A stretch of 64,000 bases of DNA from CBDEFX01 sp965237635 (lineage in GTDB: Bacteria > Chloroflexota > Dehalococcoidia > Lucifugimonadales > CAUZJF01). Below the pieces are notes generated by a model. That model worked only from the letters and a program-made list of their open reading frames with translations. It was not told the DNA's origin and searched no databases. Positions 8,981 to 18,510 of the stretch are shown here, in pieces. Within the stretch, counting starts at the first letter, position 1. Every line of letters starts with the position of its first letter. Position numbers and translations under genes: made by a program. The DNA is taken from the NCBI GenBank assembly GCA_965237635.1, contig CBDEFX010000002.1, forward strand, positions 372,001 to 436,000. The letters run 5' to 3'.

Positions 8981-10222
8981 ATGACCGCGAGCTACAACGA
9001 TACGCTGGCTAGGCCCCCCCGGGTTACCACCGGCGCCGCCGGATGGGCGCGCGAAAATCTGTTCGGCACCTGGTACGACGCGCTGCTGACCGTCATATGC
9101 GGCACGGCGCTGGCTCTGGGGCTGTGGTTCGGCCTGGGTTGGGTTCTCGGAGACGCCGAATGGTCCGTGATTTCCGCGCTGGGCGGCCGGTTCGTCATCG
9201 GTAAGTACAACACCGTAGCCGCCTGCGCCGGACAGGACTGCTTCTGGAGGCCGCAGGCCGGCCTGATCATGGTAGCGGCGCTCCTGGGCATGGCCTGGGG
9301 AATTGCCGGCGGAGGCACGGCCAGAGTCGCGGCCATAGTCCTTGCGGTGGCGGCTTCGGCCTTCGCCTTCCTACCTTACAGCCTGAACGAGATGGGGCTG
9401 GACGTGCGCCTTCTGCTCCTGGCCTGCGCGCCCGCCACCGCCATCGGCTGGGCGGTGGCGACCTACACGCCGCTCGGGACCCCGCTCAGGCTCGCTATTC
9501 TGAGCGTCGCCGCGTTCGTACTGACCCTTGTGTTGCTCCGCGGGCTGTCCGGAGTACACGGGCTGCAGCCCGTGTCGGTCAATGACTGGGGCGGCCTGAT
9601 GCTGAATCTGATCCTGGCGATCATAGGCATCACGCTCTGCCTTCCCATCGGCATCGCCCTGGCTCTGGGCCGTCGCAGCGGCCTGCCGGTCGTCAAGGTG
9701 ATATGCATAGTCTTTATCGAGGTGTTCAGGGGCGTGCCGCTGATCACGCTGCTGTTCATGTCCCAGACGCTCGTGCCGCTGGCCTTCCCCGAAAACTTCC
9801 CGCTCAACTCGCTGAGCCGCGCCGCCATCATCATCACCCTGTTCAGCTCGGCGTACATGGCGGAGAACATCCGCGGAGGACTGCAGGCCCTGCACCCCGG
9901 TCAGGCCGAAGCCGCCCGGGCGCTGGGGCTGCCCGGCTGGCAAACGACGCTCCTCATATCGCTGCCACAGGCCATTCGCAACGTCATCCCAGCGATCGTT
10001 GGCCAGTTCATCTCGCTATTCAAGGATACCACCCTGGTGTACATCATCAGCATGCTCGACATCGTCGAGATAGGCCGCGCGTTCATCAGCAGCAACCTGG
10101 AGTTCCAGGACAACCCACGTGAGCTGTTCGTCTTCCTGGCGATCGTCTTCTGGATATTCACCTACAGCATGTCGTACGTCAGCAAACGCGTAGAGCATCA
10201 CCTGGGCGTCGGCCAGCGCTAG
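8981..10222 (+). CDS. Amino-acid ABC transporter permease (AapM/BztC type)
   Basis: 413 residues, starting 3 nt after the stop of the previous permease, so the two are cotranslated. Several hydrophobic helices are followed by the permease core with VFIEVFRGVPLITLLF and the EAA loop HPGQAEAARALGLPGWQTTL. The length and N-terminal multi-helix extension fit the AapM partner of AapQ. Together they form the heterodimeric channel. There is a 22-nt gap to the ATPase gene. Confidence 0.9.
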   Translation: MTASYNDTLARPPRVTTGAAGWARENLFGTWYDALLTVICGTALALGLWFGLGWVLGDAEWSVISALGGRFVIGKYNTVAACAGQDCFWRPQAGLIMVAALLGMAWGIAGGGTARVAAIVLAVAASAFAFLPYSLNEMGLDVRLLLLACAPATAIGWAVATYTPLGTPLRLAILSVAAFVLTLVLLRGLSGVHGLQPVSVNDWGGLMLNLILAIIGITLCLPIGIALALGRRSGLPVVKVICIVFIEVFRGVPLITLLFMSQTLVPLAFPENFPLNSLSRAAIIITLFSSAYMAENIRGGLQALHPGQAEAARALGLPGWQTTLLISLPQAIRNVIPAIVGQFISLFKDTTLVYIISMLDIVEIGRAFISSNLEFQDNPRELFVFLAIVFWIFTYSMSYVSKRVEHHLGVGQR

Positions 10223-10244
10223 TTGGAAACCGCGGAGGACCACT

Positions 10245-11003
10245 ATGACTGAGATCAGAGAAGCTACGACGGAACCGATCATCGTCTGTCGAGACGTCCA
10301 CAAGTGGTTCGGGGATTTTCACGCGCTCAAGGGGGTCACGACGTCCGTGGGCCGGGGCGAGAAAGTCGTGATCCTGGGCCCTTCCGGCTCGGGCAAATCG
10401 ACGTTCATTCGCACGATCAACCGCCTCGAGCAGCACCAGCGGGGCAACATCGTAGTCGACGACATAGAGCTGACCAACGACGTCAGGAACATTGACGCCA
10501 TCCGAAGAGAGGTCGGCATGGTGTTCCAGTCCTTCAATCTGTTCCCGCACCTCACCGTAATGAGCAATATCACGCTGGCGCCGATGAAAGTCAGGAAATG
10601 GCCGCGCGCGCAGGCGGAGGAGGCGGCCATCGCGTTCCTGGAGAGGGTGGGCATTCCCGAGCAAGCAGACAAGTACCCCGCCGAGCTCTCGGGCGGTCAG
10701 CAGCAGCGGGTGGCGATAGCGCGGGCGCTCGCCATGCAGCCCAAGATCATGCTGTTCGACGAGCCGACTTCGGCCCTGGATCCCGAGATGATCAAGGAAG
10801 TCCTGGACGTCATGCGGGAGCTCGCCACGTCCGGCATGACGATGATCATCGTCACTCACGAAGTGGGCTTCGCCAAGGAGGTCGCCGACAGGGTGATCAT
10901 GTTCGATGAGGGCAACATAGTCGAAGAGGCCCCGCCCAACGACTTCTTCAACAACCCCCAGCACGAGCGCGCCCAGATGTTCCTGTCCCAGATACTCGAC
11001 TGA
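10245..11003 (+). CDS. Amino-acid ABC transporter ATP-binding protein (AapP/GlnQ type)
   Basis: 252 residues with all ABC landmarks in order: Walker A GPSGSGKSTF (about 46), Q-loop MVFQSFNLFPHLTV, signature LSGGQQQRVAIARA, Walker B IMLFDEPTSALDPE and the H-loop His in VTHEVGFA. It hydrolyses ATP on the cytoplasmic face to drive the two upstream permeases. A GGAGG-type site (GCGGAGGACC) precedes the ATG. Last gene of the intact operon; 11004-11108 holds no gene. Confidence 0.93.
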   Translation: MTEIREATTEPIIVCRDVHKWFGDFHALKGVTTSVGRGEKVVILGPSGSGKSTFIRTINRLEQHQRGNIVVDDIELTNDVRNIDAIRREVGMVFQSFNLFPHLTVMSNITLAPMKVRKWPRAQAEEAAIAFLERVGIPEQADKYPAELSGGQQQRVAIARALAMQPKIMLFDEPTSALDPEMIKEVLDVMRELATSGMTMIIVTHEVGFAKEVADRVIMFDEGNIVEEAPPNDFFNNPQHERAQMFLSQILD

Positions 11004-11108
11004 GTCGGCCTCGGCACCCGTCACGCTTCGCGGTCTGCGCCAATGTGAATGGCAGAGAGATAATGTACCGCCAGGGCGGCTCAAGAGCCGAGATGTGGCT
11101 GTCGCTGT

Positions 11109-11297
11109 TCAGGATAAATGTCCGCCTAACTGTTCGGCAGAAATGTCACCCGTTTGGTCTGCGATGGTATCAGATGGCGACACTGTGGATGCGACCGGGG
11201 ACCGACGCGTCGGTGGATTTTCAGCGTCAATGTATCTCCTTACCGTGTCTCTATGGATTCCCAATTCCCTGGCCATCCGTCGAATAGACATCCCCTT
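11109..11297 (-). pseudogene. IS21-type IstA N-terminal remnant and IS end
   Basis: Reading from the IS1380 edge gives MSIRRMARELGIHRDTVRRY, an IstA-like helix-turn-helix, which then degenerates and stops at 11109. The last 40 bp contain two GACATTT motifs like the repeated binding sites of an IS21 end. It is a relic that ends exactly where IS1380 copy A begins. Confidence 0.55.
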
Positions 11298-11300
11298 AAG

Positions 11301-13019
11301 CCCGAATCCACCGAAGGAGGGCGTCGGGTTAGCGTCCTGAGGCGGCAAGAAGGTGCTCCTGTGCTTCTGGGATAATGGTTTTGTAGCAAAAAAACGGCCC
11401 CGGAAAAGGAGCACCCAATAGATGCTGCCACGCAACCACCCCGACCGGATCCAAATCACCTTCGACGACCGCCGCTTGGTGGCCAATGCCGGGCTGCTCC
11501 TTCCGGCCACCCTGGCGCGGCACCTCGGCCTGCCCGAACTCGTCCGGCAGCGCCTCGACCTGGGCGATGCCCCGGGGCGGGCGAACACGAGCGACAAGAT
11601 GATGACGCTGGTGGCGTCTGCGCTGGCTGGGGGCGACTGCATTGACGACGCCGATGTGTTGCGCACCGGGGGGACGGCCTGCACCCTGGGCGGCACGGTC
11701 AAGGCGCCATCCACCCTGGGCACCTTCCTGCGCAGCTTCCGGTGGGGCCACGTCCGTCAACTCGACCGGGTGAGCCGCGAGTTGCTGGCCCGGGCTTGGC
11801 AGGCCGGGGCGGGACCCGGCGACGGGCCCCTGACCATTGACCTGGACTCCACCATCTGCGAGACCTACGGACTGGCCAAGGAGGGCGCCCGCCACCACGG
11901 CTATACCGGCAAGCGGGGCTACCACCCGCTGCCGGCCATCGCCGCCGGCACCGGAGACGTGCTGATGTCCCGGCTGCGCGAGGGCCGGGCCAACACCGCC
12001 CGCGGCGCCGCCCACTTCCTGCGGGAGACGGTGGGACGGGTGCGCTACGCCGGGGCCAACGGACGACTCACGCTACGGGCCGACAGCGGGTTCTACACTC
12101 ATGGCGTGGTATCCGTCTGCCGCAAGATGGATGTCCGCTTCTCCATCACCATCCGCCAGCACAAAAGCCTGCACAATCTCATCGAGGCGATACCCGAAGA
12201 TGCCTGGACGCCGATTCCTTACTGGATGGACGGTGCCGCCGATGTGGCCGAGACCACCTGCACCCCCTTCCAGGCCGAGGCGGACGCCGCGCCGGTACGG
12301 CTCATCGTCCGGCGGGTGAAGCCGACGCCCGGTTCCCAACTGGCCCTCTTCGCCAAATACAGCTATCATGGCTTCATCACCGACCGGGACGGGGAGTTGC
12401 TCGAACTGGAGGCTGACCATCGCCGCCACGCCGAGATCGAGAATGCCATACGCGACCTCAAGTACGGCGTCGGGCTGAACCATCTCCCCTCGGGCCGCTT
12501 CGCCGCCAACGGCGCCTGGCTGGCCGTCCAGACGATGGCCCACAACCTGGCCCGCTGGACGGCGCGGATCGGTCTGGGAGAGCGGATAGCCACCACCAAG
12601 ACCCTCCGGCAGCGGTTCTTCTCCCTGGCCGGACGGCTCACCCGCTCGGCACGCCGGTTGACCCTGCATCTTCCGGATCGCTGGCCTTGGGCTGAGAAGT
12701 TCAGCCGCGCCTTGGCCCGGCTGCGAGCCATTCCACTCCCGGCCTGACGGCACCGTCGGCGACCGACCCACCCACCGGACAACCGAAGATCCCCGCAGAC
12801 TCGTGCCAGCCCGGTCCGAGAGAGTTCCCTGCTGCGTATTCTCTCGCCATCCCGCGCATCGCAGCTCCCGCAGACGGCCATAGGGGCCCCTGTGCGGCGA
12901 TGAAGACCGTCCGCCGACCTCCCTACCCCAAATGGAACCCAGGCTATTTCCCCTGTAGCTCCCTCACCCCCCTTCCGCTTTCCTCACGCCGTCCATCGGT
13001 GTCCTTCGGTGGATTCGGG
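11301..13019 (+). mobile_element. IS1380-family insertion sequence, copy A
   Basis: 1719 bp from CCCGAATCCACCGAAGGA to its inverted copy TCCTTCGGTGGATTCGGG, with one transposase gene and about 270 bp of non-coding sequence after it. Flanking pentamers are TTAAG on the left and GTTAC on the right, so there is no target duplication, unlike copies B-E. The left flank is an IstA relic and the right flank a headless P450, consistent with recombination between IS copies. Confidence 0.93.
11422..12747 (+). CDS. IS1380-family transposase (copy A)
   Basis: 441 residues. The DDE catalytic residues can be placed in IDLDSTICETYG, LRADSGFY and HAEIENAIRDLKYG. The KRGYHPL segment after the first Asp is typical of IS1380 transposases. 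It differs from copies B and D at a few residues (for example HPLP instead of HPLL) and appears intact. It acts in cis on the element's 18-bp terminal repeats. Confidence 0.93.
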   Translation: MLPRNHPDRIQITFDDRRLVANAGLLLPATLARHLGLPELVRQRLDLGDAPGRANTSDKMMTLVASALAGGDCIDDADVLRTGGTACTLGGTVKAPSTLGTFLRSFRWGHVRQLDRVSRELLARAWQAGAGPGDGPLTIDLDSTICETYGLAKEGARHHGYTGKRGYHPLPAIAAGTGDVLMSRLREGRANTARGAAHFLRETVGRVRYAGANGRLTLRADSGFYTHGVVSVCRKMDVRFSITIRQHKSLHNLIEAIPEDAWTPIPYWMDGAADVAETTCTPFQAEADAAPVRLIVRRVKPTPGSQLALFAKYSYHGFITDRDGELLELEADHRRHAEIENAIRDLKYGVGLNHLPSGRFAANGAWLAVQTMAHNLARWTARIGLGERIATTKTLRQRFFSLAGRLTRSARRLTLHLPDRWPWAEKFSRALARLRAIPLPA

Positions 13020-13693
13020 GTTACGCCGAACGAGCCGCCGATCAAGCCGACGCGAGCCGGAAGGAGCTGACCCGCCTGTTCCGTGAGCTGACGCTGCAGC
13101 GTCGCCGCGAACCGCGCCAAGACCTGATCAGCGCTCTGGCCGCCATGGAGGGCGAGGAGGAAGGGCTGACGGAGCAAGAGCTGTTGGGATTGAGTGTCTT
13201 CCTGTTCATGGCGGGCTTTGAGACCACCTTGAGCCTGATTGCAAATGGTATGGTGTCGCTGCTGCAGAATCCGGGCGAGATGGAAAGGCTCAGGCGTGAT
13301 CCATCGTTAATTGAAACTGCCGTTGAGGAGTTTCTCCGCTACGAGAGCCCGATCCAGGTCGACACCCGCCTGGTCGCTGAGGACGTGGAGCTCCGCGGGC
13401 GGTCTCTCCTGAAGGGGCACCCCGTCATGATGATACGACCCGCGGCGAACCGGGACCCGGCCCAGTTCCCTGATCCGGACCGGCTCGACGTAGGCAGGGA
13501 GAACAATAAACACCTGGCGTTCGGCTGGGGAATTCATTTCTGTCTCGGTGCGCCGCTGGCGCGAATTGAGGCGCAGATCGCCGTCAAGACTTTGCTCGAA
13601 CGATTGCCTGAGATTCGGCTTGAAAGCGAAGACGTGGTCTGGTGGGAGAATATGGCCCTACGTTGCCCTCGATCACTGCCGGTGGCGTTCTGA
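13020..13693 (+). pseudogene. Cytochrome P450, C-terminal half, truncated by IS1380 copy A
   Basis: The frame is open from the IS edge: YAERAADQADASRKELTRLF, then the I-helix FMAGFETT, the K-helix EEFLRYES (ExxR), a PxxF-like region PAQFPDPDRLDVGR and the haem loop FGWGIHFCLGAPLAR with the ligand Cys. About the first 170-190 residues are missing, including all of helices A-F. A start at ATG 13145 would still lack half the fold. It is a soluble, class-I-type bacterial P450 remnant, not a functional enzyme. Confidence 0.88.
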
Positions 13694-13769
13694 GACCTAT
13701 TCTTGAAACGGTCAAGCGTTTGAAAGTACTGGATTCTATGTGGGAAATATCGGTTCAATCGGAGGAGTC

Positions 13770-13907
13770 ATGAGATTGATTCTGATGGCCGTTGTGATAC
13801 TGTGTGAAAGTAGATGGGTGCCCGGCTCCGACAGCAAGAGAGGCAAACGCGACAGGGCGATGCGCCCCGGGCTGGTTTCCCTGCACTGTGAGGTGGTAGA
13901 GCCATGA
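13770..13907 (+). CDS. Possible small ORF coupled to the permease gene
   Basis: 45 codons starting 3 nt after GGAGGAG (13761-13767), with a hydrophobic start (MRLILMAVVILCES) and a stop that overlaps the next ATG (ATGATG). The strong ribosome site and the overlap argue for translation, perhaps as a leader or as the stub of a lost binding-protein gene. No family is recognised. Confidence 0.35.
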   Translation: MRLILMAVVILCESRWVPGSDSKRGKRDRAMRPGLVSLHCEVVEP

Positions 13908-14911
13908 TGGCATATGTGGTAAGGCGTACGCTGCTGGCGGCGTTCACGATCATTGTGATCTCCTACCTCTCCTTTATCATCATCGAGTTGCCGGAGGGCG
14001 ACTTCGTCGACTTTTACGCGCGTTACGTTCAGCTCGAGACGGGAAGGGAGATCTCGCTGGCGGAGATGGAGGAGATGCGCGAAATCTTCGGCCTGAACAG
14101 GCCGCAGGTCGTCCAATACTGGGACTGGTTCTCCGGGGTAGTTATGGGCGACTTTGGCTATGCCTACTTATATGGGGACCTTCGCACGCCGATTAGAGAG
14201 CTCATCGCCGAACGGTTGCCGGTCACCATATTTTTCTCGGTCATTACGTCAGCGGTCATTTTTGTGTTTGCCATCCCCATAGGGATCTACTCGGCGGTCC
14301 GTCATAACTCTATGGAGGACTACACCCTCACCTTCCTGGGGTTCACGGGCCTTGCTGTGCCCGATTTCCTGCTGGCCCTCGTGTTGATGTACCTCTTCCT
14401 GGCCTACTTCAATCAAAGCGTTGGCGGTCTGTTCTCGGGCCATTACGCGACCGCGCCATGGACCGTCGGCAAGGTCCTGGACTTTCTCCAGCATTTGATC
14501 ATACCGGTTATCGTGCTGGGTACGGCCGGCCTTGCCGGTGGTATCCGCGTCATGCGCAACAACCTGCTGGACGAGCTGTATAAGCCCTACGTAACGGCGG
14601 CCCGGGCTAAGGGGTTGCCCGGCTGGAAGGTCGTCGCGAGGTACCCTGTGCGGGTGGCGATCAATCCAATGGTCAGCAGCATTGGAGGCATGCTGCCCGG
14701 ACTGGTGAGTAGCAGCGTCATCGTTTCAATAGTACTGAGCATCCCAACCCTGGGGCCGTTGCTGCTATTCTCCATCGAGGGCCAGAACAACCAGCTGGCC
14801 GGGACCATCATTCTGTTTTTGGGAACGCTCACCGTTGTAGGTGTGCTGATCTCGGATCTCCTGCTGGTTATAGTCGACCCGCGGATCAAGCTGACCGGCC
14901 CGGGCAGGTGA
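13904..14911 (+). CDS. Orphan DppB/OppB-type ABC permease
   Basis: 335 residues with the architecture of peptide/nickel permease subunit B: N-terminal helix MAYVVRRTLLAAFTIIVI, a periplasmic region with FGLNRPQVVQYWDWFSGVVMGDFG, then five more helices and the EAA-type loop PYVTAARAKGLPGWKVV. The second ATG (13907) is equally possible. The family normally sits with a binding protein, DppC and two ATPases, and none of these is present here. The next gene is an opposite-strand SDR relic, so the operon has been cut. The product may be non-functional or depend on partners elsewhere. Confidence 0.85.
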   Translation: MMAYVVRRTLLAAFTIIVISYLSFIIIELPEGDFVDFYARYVQLETGREISLAEMEEMREIFGLNRPQVVQYWDWFSGVVMGDFGYAYLYGDLRTPIRELIAERLPVTIFFSVITSAVIFVFAIPIGIYSAVRHNSMEDYTLTFLGFTGLAVPDFLLALVLMYLFLAYFNQSVGGLFSGHYATAPWTVGKVLDFLQHLIIPVIVLGTAGLAGGIRVMRNNLLDELYKPYVTAARAKGLPGWKVVARYPVRVAINPMVSSIGGMLPGLVSSSVIVSIVLSIPTLGPLLLFSIEGQNNQLAGTIILFLGTLTVVGVLISDLLLVIVDPRIKLTGPGR

Positions 14912-14938
14912 TCGCCTGTCGGTGATTGTCAGCGCCCT

Positions 14939-15290
14939 CTACTTGGCGACGTAGCCGGCGTCCACGGCCGTGGGGTGCCCTGTAACGAACGAGGCCTTAT
15001 CGGAGCATAGCCACACGACGGCCTCGGCAACCTCGTCCGGCGCCCCCGCCCATCCGACCGGCTCCCCCTCGGCAACCGATTCTCTCAGGTCAGGATGCTG
15101 CGCGTAGATCCGCTCCATCGGCGGCGTGTCGATAAAGCCCGGGCATACCGCGTTGACCCGGATGCCCTCTTTGGCGTATTCCAAAGCGGATGCTCTCATC
15201 AACCCGAAAACATCGTGCTTGCTGGCGATGTATGCGGGTTGCCCAACGAAGCCGACCAACCCGGCGATCGACGAGGTAGGGGCCTCTATT
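14939..15290 (-). pseudogene. Short-chain dehydrogenase/reductase, C-terminal fragment
   Basis: The reading contains the catalytic YxxxK (AYIASKHDVFGLMRASALEY), the IRVNAVCPGFIDTP motif and a normal C-terminus (FVTGHPTAVDAGYVAK). The N-terminal Rossmann part with the glycine motif is missing. Before SSIAGLVGFVG the frame runs into unrelated sequence (GRPPTKPIIWYDNFWYAICS, to 15439) that may be part of another degraded gene. The enzyme would have been an NAD(P)-dependent oxidoreductase. The region 15290-15560 holds no other gene that I can identify. Confidence 0.75.
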
Positions 15291-15564
15291 GGCAGTTCAG
15301 GAGATTTCCATTGGCACCCGACGGGAGGGTCTGCGGGTGAGCAGATAGCATACCAGAAGTTGTCGTACCAGATGATAGGCTTGGTGGGCGGCCTTCCCAT
15401 CGGCCTCCTCAACAGAGGGGCAATCTCCCATTGCAGCACGTCGTTGCTGGGGAGTCTGATGGCGTAGAGGACGCGCCGCTCCTCCAGGTATTAATAGACC
15501 TCCGGTTTGGCGGAGGCGGCATTGGCCCTGAAGTACCGGCGCATTTCGTCAAGCTGTCAAGCGT

Positions 15565-15794
15565 GAAAGGGTTAGGTCACCCGGAAGGGCGGACTATAGA
15601 GCAAGGGGCCCGCATGCGCGGGCCTCTTGCTTTCCTAGGTGGAGTTGACGACGGCGGGGGCGTTGCCAGGGACGAGATGCATCCTCAAGCCGGTGCTGAA
15701 CGGAACGCTGAAATCGTCAAACGGAAAGAGCGGGGCTTGGCGGACTCGTGGGTTGGCAACGCTGTCGTGGACCTCGTTGGTGACCGGCTGTGCC
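15565..15794. repeat. PhyH downstream repeat, unit 1
   Basis: About 230 bp directly after the first phyH gene, about 90% identical to 18511-18742 downstream of the third phyH gene. Both contain the same GC-rich hairpin. It marks the 3' edge of the duplicated phyH cassette. Confidence 0.8.
15600..15631. terminator. Hairpin terminator downstream of phyH gene 1
   Basis: AGCAAGGGGCCCGC and GCGGGCCTCTTGCTTT form a long GC stem around ATGC with one mismatch, followed by TTT on the plus strand. It separates the minus-strand phyH genes from the converging region. Confidence 0.55.
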
Positions 15795-16550
15795 TCAGCG
15801 GGCGTCGTAAACCGCTTCTTTCAGAAACGACAGCATCCGCATCCTTTTCGGCGTTGCGCCTTCAAACAGCTCAGGCGTGTAGTACGGCCTATGGTCGACG
15901 TACATCGACTTCAGGTGCTCTTCATGCTCCGGCTTCCACGGCTTCTGGATGTAGTTGACGGTTATGCAGCGCCGGTCGTGGTCCTCGCCGATGGCGGCGT
16001 GGTATACGTTGACGTTAAAGATGACCGCGTCGCCCGGGTCTGATTCCATTGCGATCGCGGCCGGCCATGCGGCGTGGTCCCCCATGCGCCGTCCTCCGTA
16101 CCACCGCTCCATCCGTTCACGCATCGGCGGAAAGTGGCTGCCAGGCAGCATCCTCAAGCAGCCCGTGTCGGCACGGACCGGCTCGAGGGAGAAGATGACT
16201 TTCAGATGGGTCATGTCCTCCGGCGCACTGTCGTAGTGCCATTCCGTCCCACCCCACCGATGGTGGCCTTCTGCAACCCAGAAGAGGAAGTCTTCCCCGA
16301 GCAGGTCCTCGACGACTTCGCTGATTCTCTCGTTGTCCAGCAGACGGTGATACACGGCCGGGTTGTGCCGGTAGAACGGCATGACCGAGTGGTTCTGCGG
16401 GGCGCGCTGCCACGGGACACCGCCGTTGGCCTTGGTCATCGTCTCGTCGAAGGCGTCGATGTAGAGCTGCATCTCGTCCGACGGGATCAAGTCCTTCAGG
16501 AGAAGGAATCCGAAGGTCTCAAATTCGTGCTTCTGTTGTTCCGTTAACAC
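15795..16550 (-). CDS. Phytanoyl-CoA dioxygenase (PhyH) family protein, copy 1
   Basis: 251 residues from GTG 16550, chosen because the paralogues start with MLTEQQKHEFETFGFL at the equivalent codon (ATG 16601 is also open). It is an Fe(II)/2-oxoglutarate dioxygenase of the PhyH superfamily. Iron ligands are visible as the HxD motif in GTEWHYDSAP and the distal His in VYHAAIGEDHDRR, with the 2-oxoglutarate-binding Arg after it. Substrate unknown. It forms a tandem with copy 2 (16793-17551) and shares its last 20 residues almost exactly with all paralogues. Confidence 0.88.
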   Translation of the reverse strand: MLTEQQKHEFETFGFLLLKDLIPSDEMQLYIDAFDETMTKANGGVPWQRAPQNHSVMPFYRHNPAVYHRLLDNERISEVVEDLLGEDFLFWVAEGHHRWGGTEWHYDSAPEDMTHLKVIFSLEPVRADTGCLRMLPGSHFPPMRERMERWYGGRRMGDHAAWPAAIAMESDPGDAVIFNVNVYHAAIGEDHDRRCITVNYIQKPWKPEHEEHLKSMYVDHRPYYTPELFEGATPKRMRMLSFLKEAVYDAR

Positions 16551-16792
16551 CGCTTGCCTCCAGTTACCGGAGCGTCCTCGAGATGGTCTTCTATCCGCCA
16601 AAGCGACCCCCCAAGGTCATAGGCGTTTATGAACGTTTGTCAAGGAAGTGTACTCGTGGAAAAGGGTGTTTTCGTCAATGGCAGTGGCACCTGTTGCCGC
16701 TTCTGGTGATCCAGTCGAACCGATAGAGCAGAGCGTCGCCGACTGGTGGGGTGGGAACCCCGTCGGCGACCTCGATGATGACCGGCTGTGCC

Positions 16793-17551
16793 TCAGCGGG
16801 CGTCGTAAACCGCTTCTTTCAGAAACGACAGCATCCGCATCCGCTTCGGCGTTGCGTCTTCAAACAGCTCGGGCGTGTACATCGGGTTGTCGTAATCGTA
16901 GTTCGACGTCAGGTACTCTTCTTGCTCCGGCGTCCGCGGATTCTGGATGTAGCTGATGTTCAGACTGCGACGGTCCTGCTCCTCGCCCAAGGCGGCGTGG
17001 TAGGCCCCGATGTTAAAGATGACCGCGTCGCCGGGGTCTGATTCCAGCGCGATCGCGGCCGGCCAGGCGGCGTGATCCCCTACGCCCGGCCCTCCATACC
17101 ACCGCTCCATCCTTTCACGCAACAGCGGGAAGTGGGTGCCAGGCAGCATACTCAAGCAGCCCGTGTCGGCACGAACTGGTTCGAGGAAGAAGACCACTTT
17201 CAGATGGGTCAGGCCCCCCGGTGCCACACTGTCGTGGTGCCATCCCGTCCCCCCCCACCGATGGTGGCCTTCTGCAACCCAGAAGAGGAAGTCTTCCCCG
17301 AGCAGGTCCTCGACGACCTCGCTGATTCTCTCGTTGTCCAATAGGCGGTGATACACGGCCGGGTTGTGCCGGTAGAACGGCATGACCGAGTGGCTCTGCG
17401 GGGCGCGCTGCCACGGGACACCGCGGTTGGCCTTGGTCATCGTCTCGTCGAATGCGTTGACGTAGAACTGCATTTCGTCCGACGGGATCAAGTCTTTCAG
17501 GAGAAGGAATCCGAAGGTCTCAAATTCGTGCTTCTGTTGTTCTGTCAACAC
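16793..17551 (-). CDS. Phytanoyl-CoA dioxygenase (PhyH) family protein, copy 2
   Basis: 252 residues, ATG 17551. It has the same layout as copy 1: MLTEQQKHEFETFGFLLLKD at the start, iron-binding HHD in GTGWHHDSVAP, the distal His in AYHAALGEEQDRR, and the shared C-terminus MRMLSFLKEAVYDAR. It differs most in the 180-230 region (NYDYDNPMYTPELFED), which may shape the substrate pocket. About 240 bp separate it from copy 1, and the upstream region resembles that of copy 1. Likely a soluble 2-oxoglutarate-dependent oxygenase of unknown substrate. Confidence 0.88.
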   Translation of the reverse strand: MLTEQQKHEFETFGFLLLKDLIPSDEMQFYVNAFDETMTKANRGVPWQRAPQSHSVMPFYRHNPAVYHRLLDNERISEVVEDLLGEDFLFWVAEGHHRWGGTGWHHDSVAPGGLTHLKVVFFLEPVRADTGCLSMLPGTHFPLLRERMERWYGGPGVGDHAAWPAAIALESDPGDAVIFNIGAYHAALGEEQDRRSLNISYIQNPRTPEQEEYLTSNYDYDNPMYTPELFEDATPKRMRMLSFLKEAVYDAR

Positions 17552-17676
17552 CGCTTGCCTCCAGTTACCACACCGTCCTCGAGATGGTCTTCCGTCTCCC
17601 GAAGCGACTCCTCAATTCTAATTGCGTTGATCAACGTTGGTCAAGCTGTCAAACGCGATAAATCGCGGGTCGACTC

Positions 17677-18408
17677 TCACAGCCACGGGATCTCCGGCGA
17701 CATATGAGTCAGGACGCGAAGCCGGTCCTCGGGCGTAATGTACTTCGTGATCCGGGAGATGGACTCCCGCAGTGTCTCGTCCACCGTGGCGCTCGTGGTG
17801 TCCAGCGTAAACTTGCGGTTGATCAACGAATTGTCGTACTCCTCCTGAAATAGGCCGGTCACTAATTCTGCGTCCTCTTCTTTGAAGTGGGTAGCCTTGT
17901 GCCTCCCGGGGAAGACGCTCTTCCCTTCCCTCTTGCGCTGCCGTATCACCTCCGGAGACGCCTTCATCATGACGAGTATCATTTCCGGCATGGTCTTTAG
18001 AAGCTCCGCCTCCATGTGTCGGGCCATTACGTGGCGGTCGGCGTACTGGCCGGGCCCGCCGTAGCCGTAGTAGAGCGGGGCAAAGACCGCATCAGCGTAG
18101 AACCAATCGATCAAGAAGAGATCAGGCCCCCCCGTAACATACCCACTATGCAGCTTGTTGCCGATCTGGTAACGCTGGTAGTGCTCCAGGAGGCCGGGAT
18201 TGAGGTCGAGCATCTGGCGTTCGGACAGTTCCTTGTGGTCATCGTGACCCCCCGCATGTACCACGTGGGGTACAGTGAAGTGGTCGTGAAACGACATCTG
18301 AGGCGACTCGTGGAACTCGCTTCCGGTTTGCTCGGCCCACCACCTCGCGATCTCGACACCCAGCGTCCGTTTTCCAGCGTACTCGCAGCCCATCAGTGTT
18401 AGGCGCAT
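17677..18408 (-). CDS. P-loop kinase-like protein (thymidylate-kinase-like fold), unknown substrate
   Basis: 243 residues with a phosphate-binding loop at the very start (MGCEYAGKRTL, a GxxxxGK[RT] form), a PDLFLIDWFYAD segment as Walker B, and a basic lid-like stretch RQRKREGKSVFPGRHK. This matches small-molecule or nucleotide kinases in outline, but no specific family is recognised. It lies on the same strand as the PhyH genes between copies 2 and 3 and may be part of their transcription unit, suggesting a role in activating or modifying the same class of molecules (inference). Confidence 0.6.
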   Translation of the reverse strand: MRLTLMGCEYAGKRTLGVEIARWWAEQTGSEFHESPQMSFHDHFTVPHVVHAGGHDDHKELSERQMLDLNPGLLEHYQRYQIGNKLHSGYVTGGPDLFLIDWFYADAVFAPLYYGYGGPGQYADRHVMARHMEAELLKTMPEMILVMMKASPEVIRQRKREGKSVFPGRHKATHFKEEDAELVTGLFQEEYDNSLINRKFTLDTTSATVDETLRESISRITKYITPEDRLRVLTHMSPEIPWL

Positions 18409-18510
18409 CTCAGGCCTCCATGCCGCTACGTTTTGAGGATCGACAGATTGGCGGGAACATCGTACCGCGTGGCGACGACTCTGCGCAACGTATCGTCATC
18501 CGCGTCAAAT

